The notes below the pieces were generated by a model, which worked only from the letters and a program-made list of their open reading frames with translations, searched no databases and was not told where the DNA came from. From assembly GCA_023231475.1 (NCBI GenBank), contig JALJEE010000606.1:1-21151 (forward strand): 21,151 bases of DNA, read 5' to 3'. Shown here piece after piece: positions 21,058 to 21,151 of the stretch. The translations under genes were made by a program, and so were the position numbers. Source of the DNA: Seison nebaliae (lineage: Eukaryota; Rotifera; Pararotatoria; Seisonacea; Seisonidae). Every line of letters starts with the position of its first letter. Position 1 is the stretch's first letter.

Positions 21058-21104
21058 TTTAAGCTTAGCTATCCATCATATGCATGCATATGATTTTTAA
21101 GCTT
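21058..21104. repeat. 20-bp perfect palindrome between TTTAAGCTT direct repeats
   Basis: ATCATATGCATGCATATGAT at 21075-21094 is a perfect palindrome with no spacer. It is flanked by TTTAAGCTT at 21058-21066 and 21096-21104. It could be a cruciform-prone tip of a transposon terminal repeat or a chance AT-rich palindrome. Confidence 0.65.
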
Positions 21105-21151
21105 CAAAAAATGGTCATAAAATTTTGTAATCAATTTTCGATTATTTACAT

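Noticed and set aside
1-21151. CRISPR arrays, tRNA or rRNA genes
   Set aside because: No regularly spaced identical repeats with unique spacers, and no tRNA B-box or rRNA-like conserved sequence, was seen. The window has the features of an animal nuclear genome.

Overview
The window looks like nuclear DNA from an invertebrate animal: AT-rich (about one third G+C by eye), with short introns (55 to 297 bp) ending in T-rich acceptors such as TTTCAG, long exons, low-complexity Asn/Gln/Ser/Thr runs and degraded DNA transposons. A nematode is the best guess. An acariform mite or another compact-genome ecdysozoan cannot be excluded, and no feature fixes the species.

One gene dominates: a WNK (with-no-lysine) protein kinase on the + strand. 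I model it as five exons from 6436 to 17583, with every intron phase checked by hand, giving about 3490 residues. Exon 1 carries a disordered N-terminus, the kinase domain and the first PF2-like (OSR1_C-type) autoinhibitory domain. Exons 2 and 3 encode a second PF2-like domain. Exon 5 encodes a very long Gln/Asn-rich tail with coiled-coil segments. WNK kinases sense chloride and osmotic state and phosphorylate GCK-VI kinases (OSR1/SPAK; GCK-3 in worms), which control cation-chloride cotransporters.

The 5' third (1-6435) is mostly non-coding. It holds a foldback structure with a perfect 45-bp inverted repeat (141-335), a 356-bp MITE-like element with 16-bp-period subterminal repeats (3359-3714), microsatellites, and a candidate undescribed two-exon gene for a 66-residue secreted Cys-containing peptide (5459-5851, poly(A) signal at 5938) just upstream of the kinase.

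The 3' part (17584-21151) holds the probable kinase 3' UTR with two AATAAA signals, a 15/16-bp minisatellite (19829-19946), and a nested transposon ruin. The latter is the C-terminal remnant of a Tc1-family transposase with a paired-direct-repeat 3' end, whose ACTG|TA terminus abuts a MULE transposase fragment. This is read as a Tc1 element inserted into a MULE.
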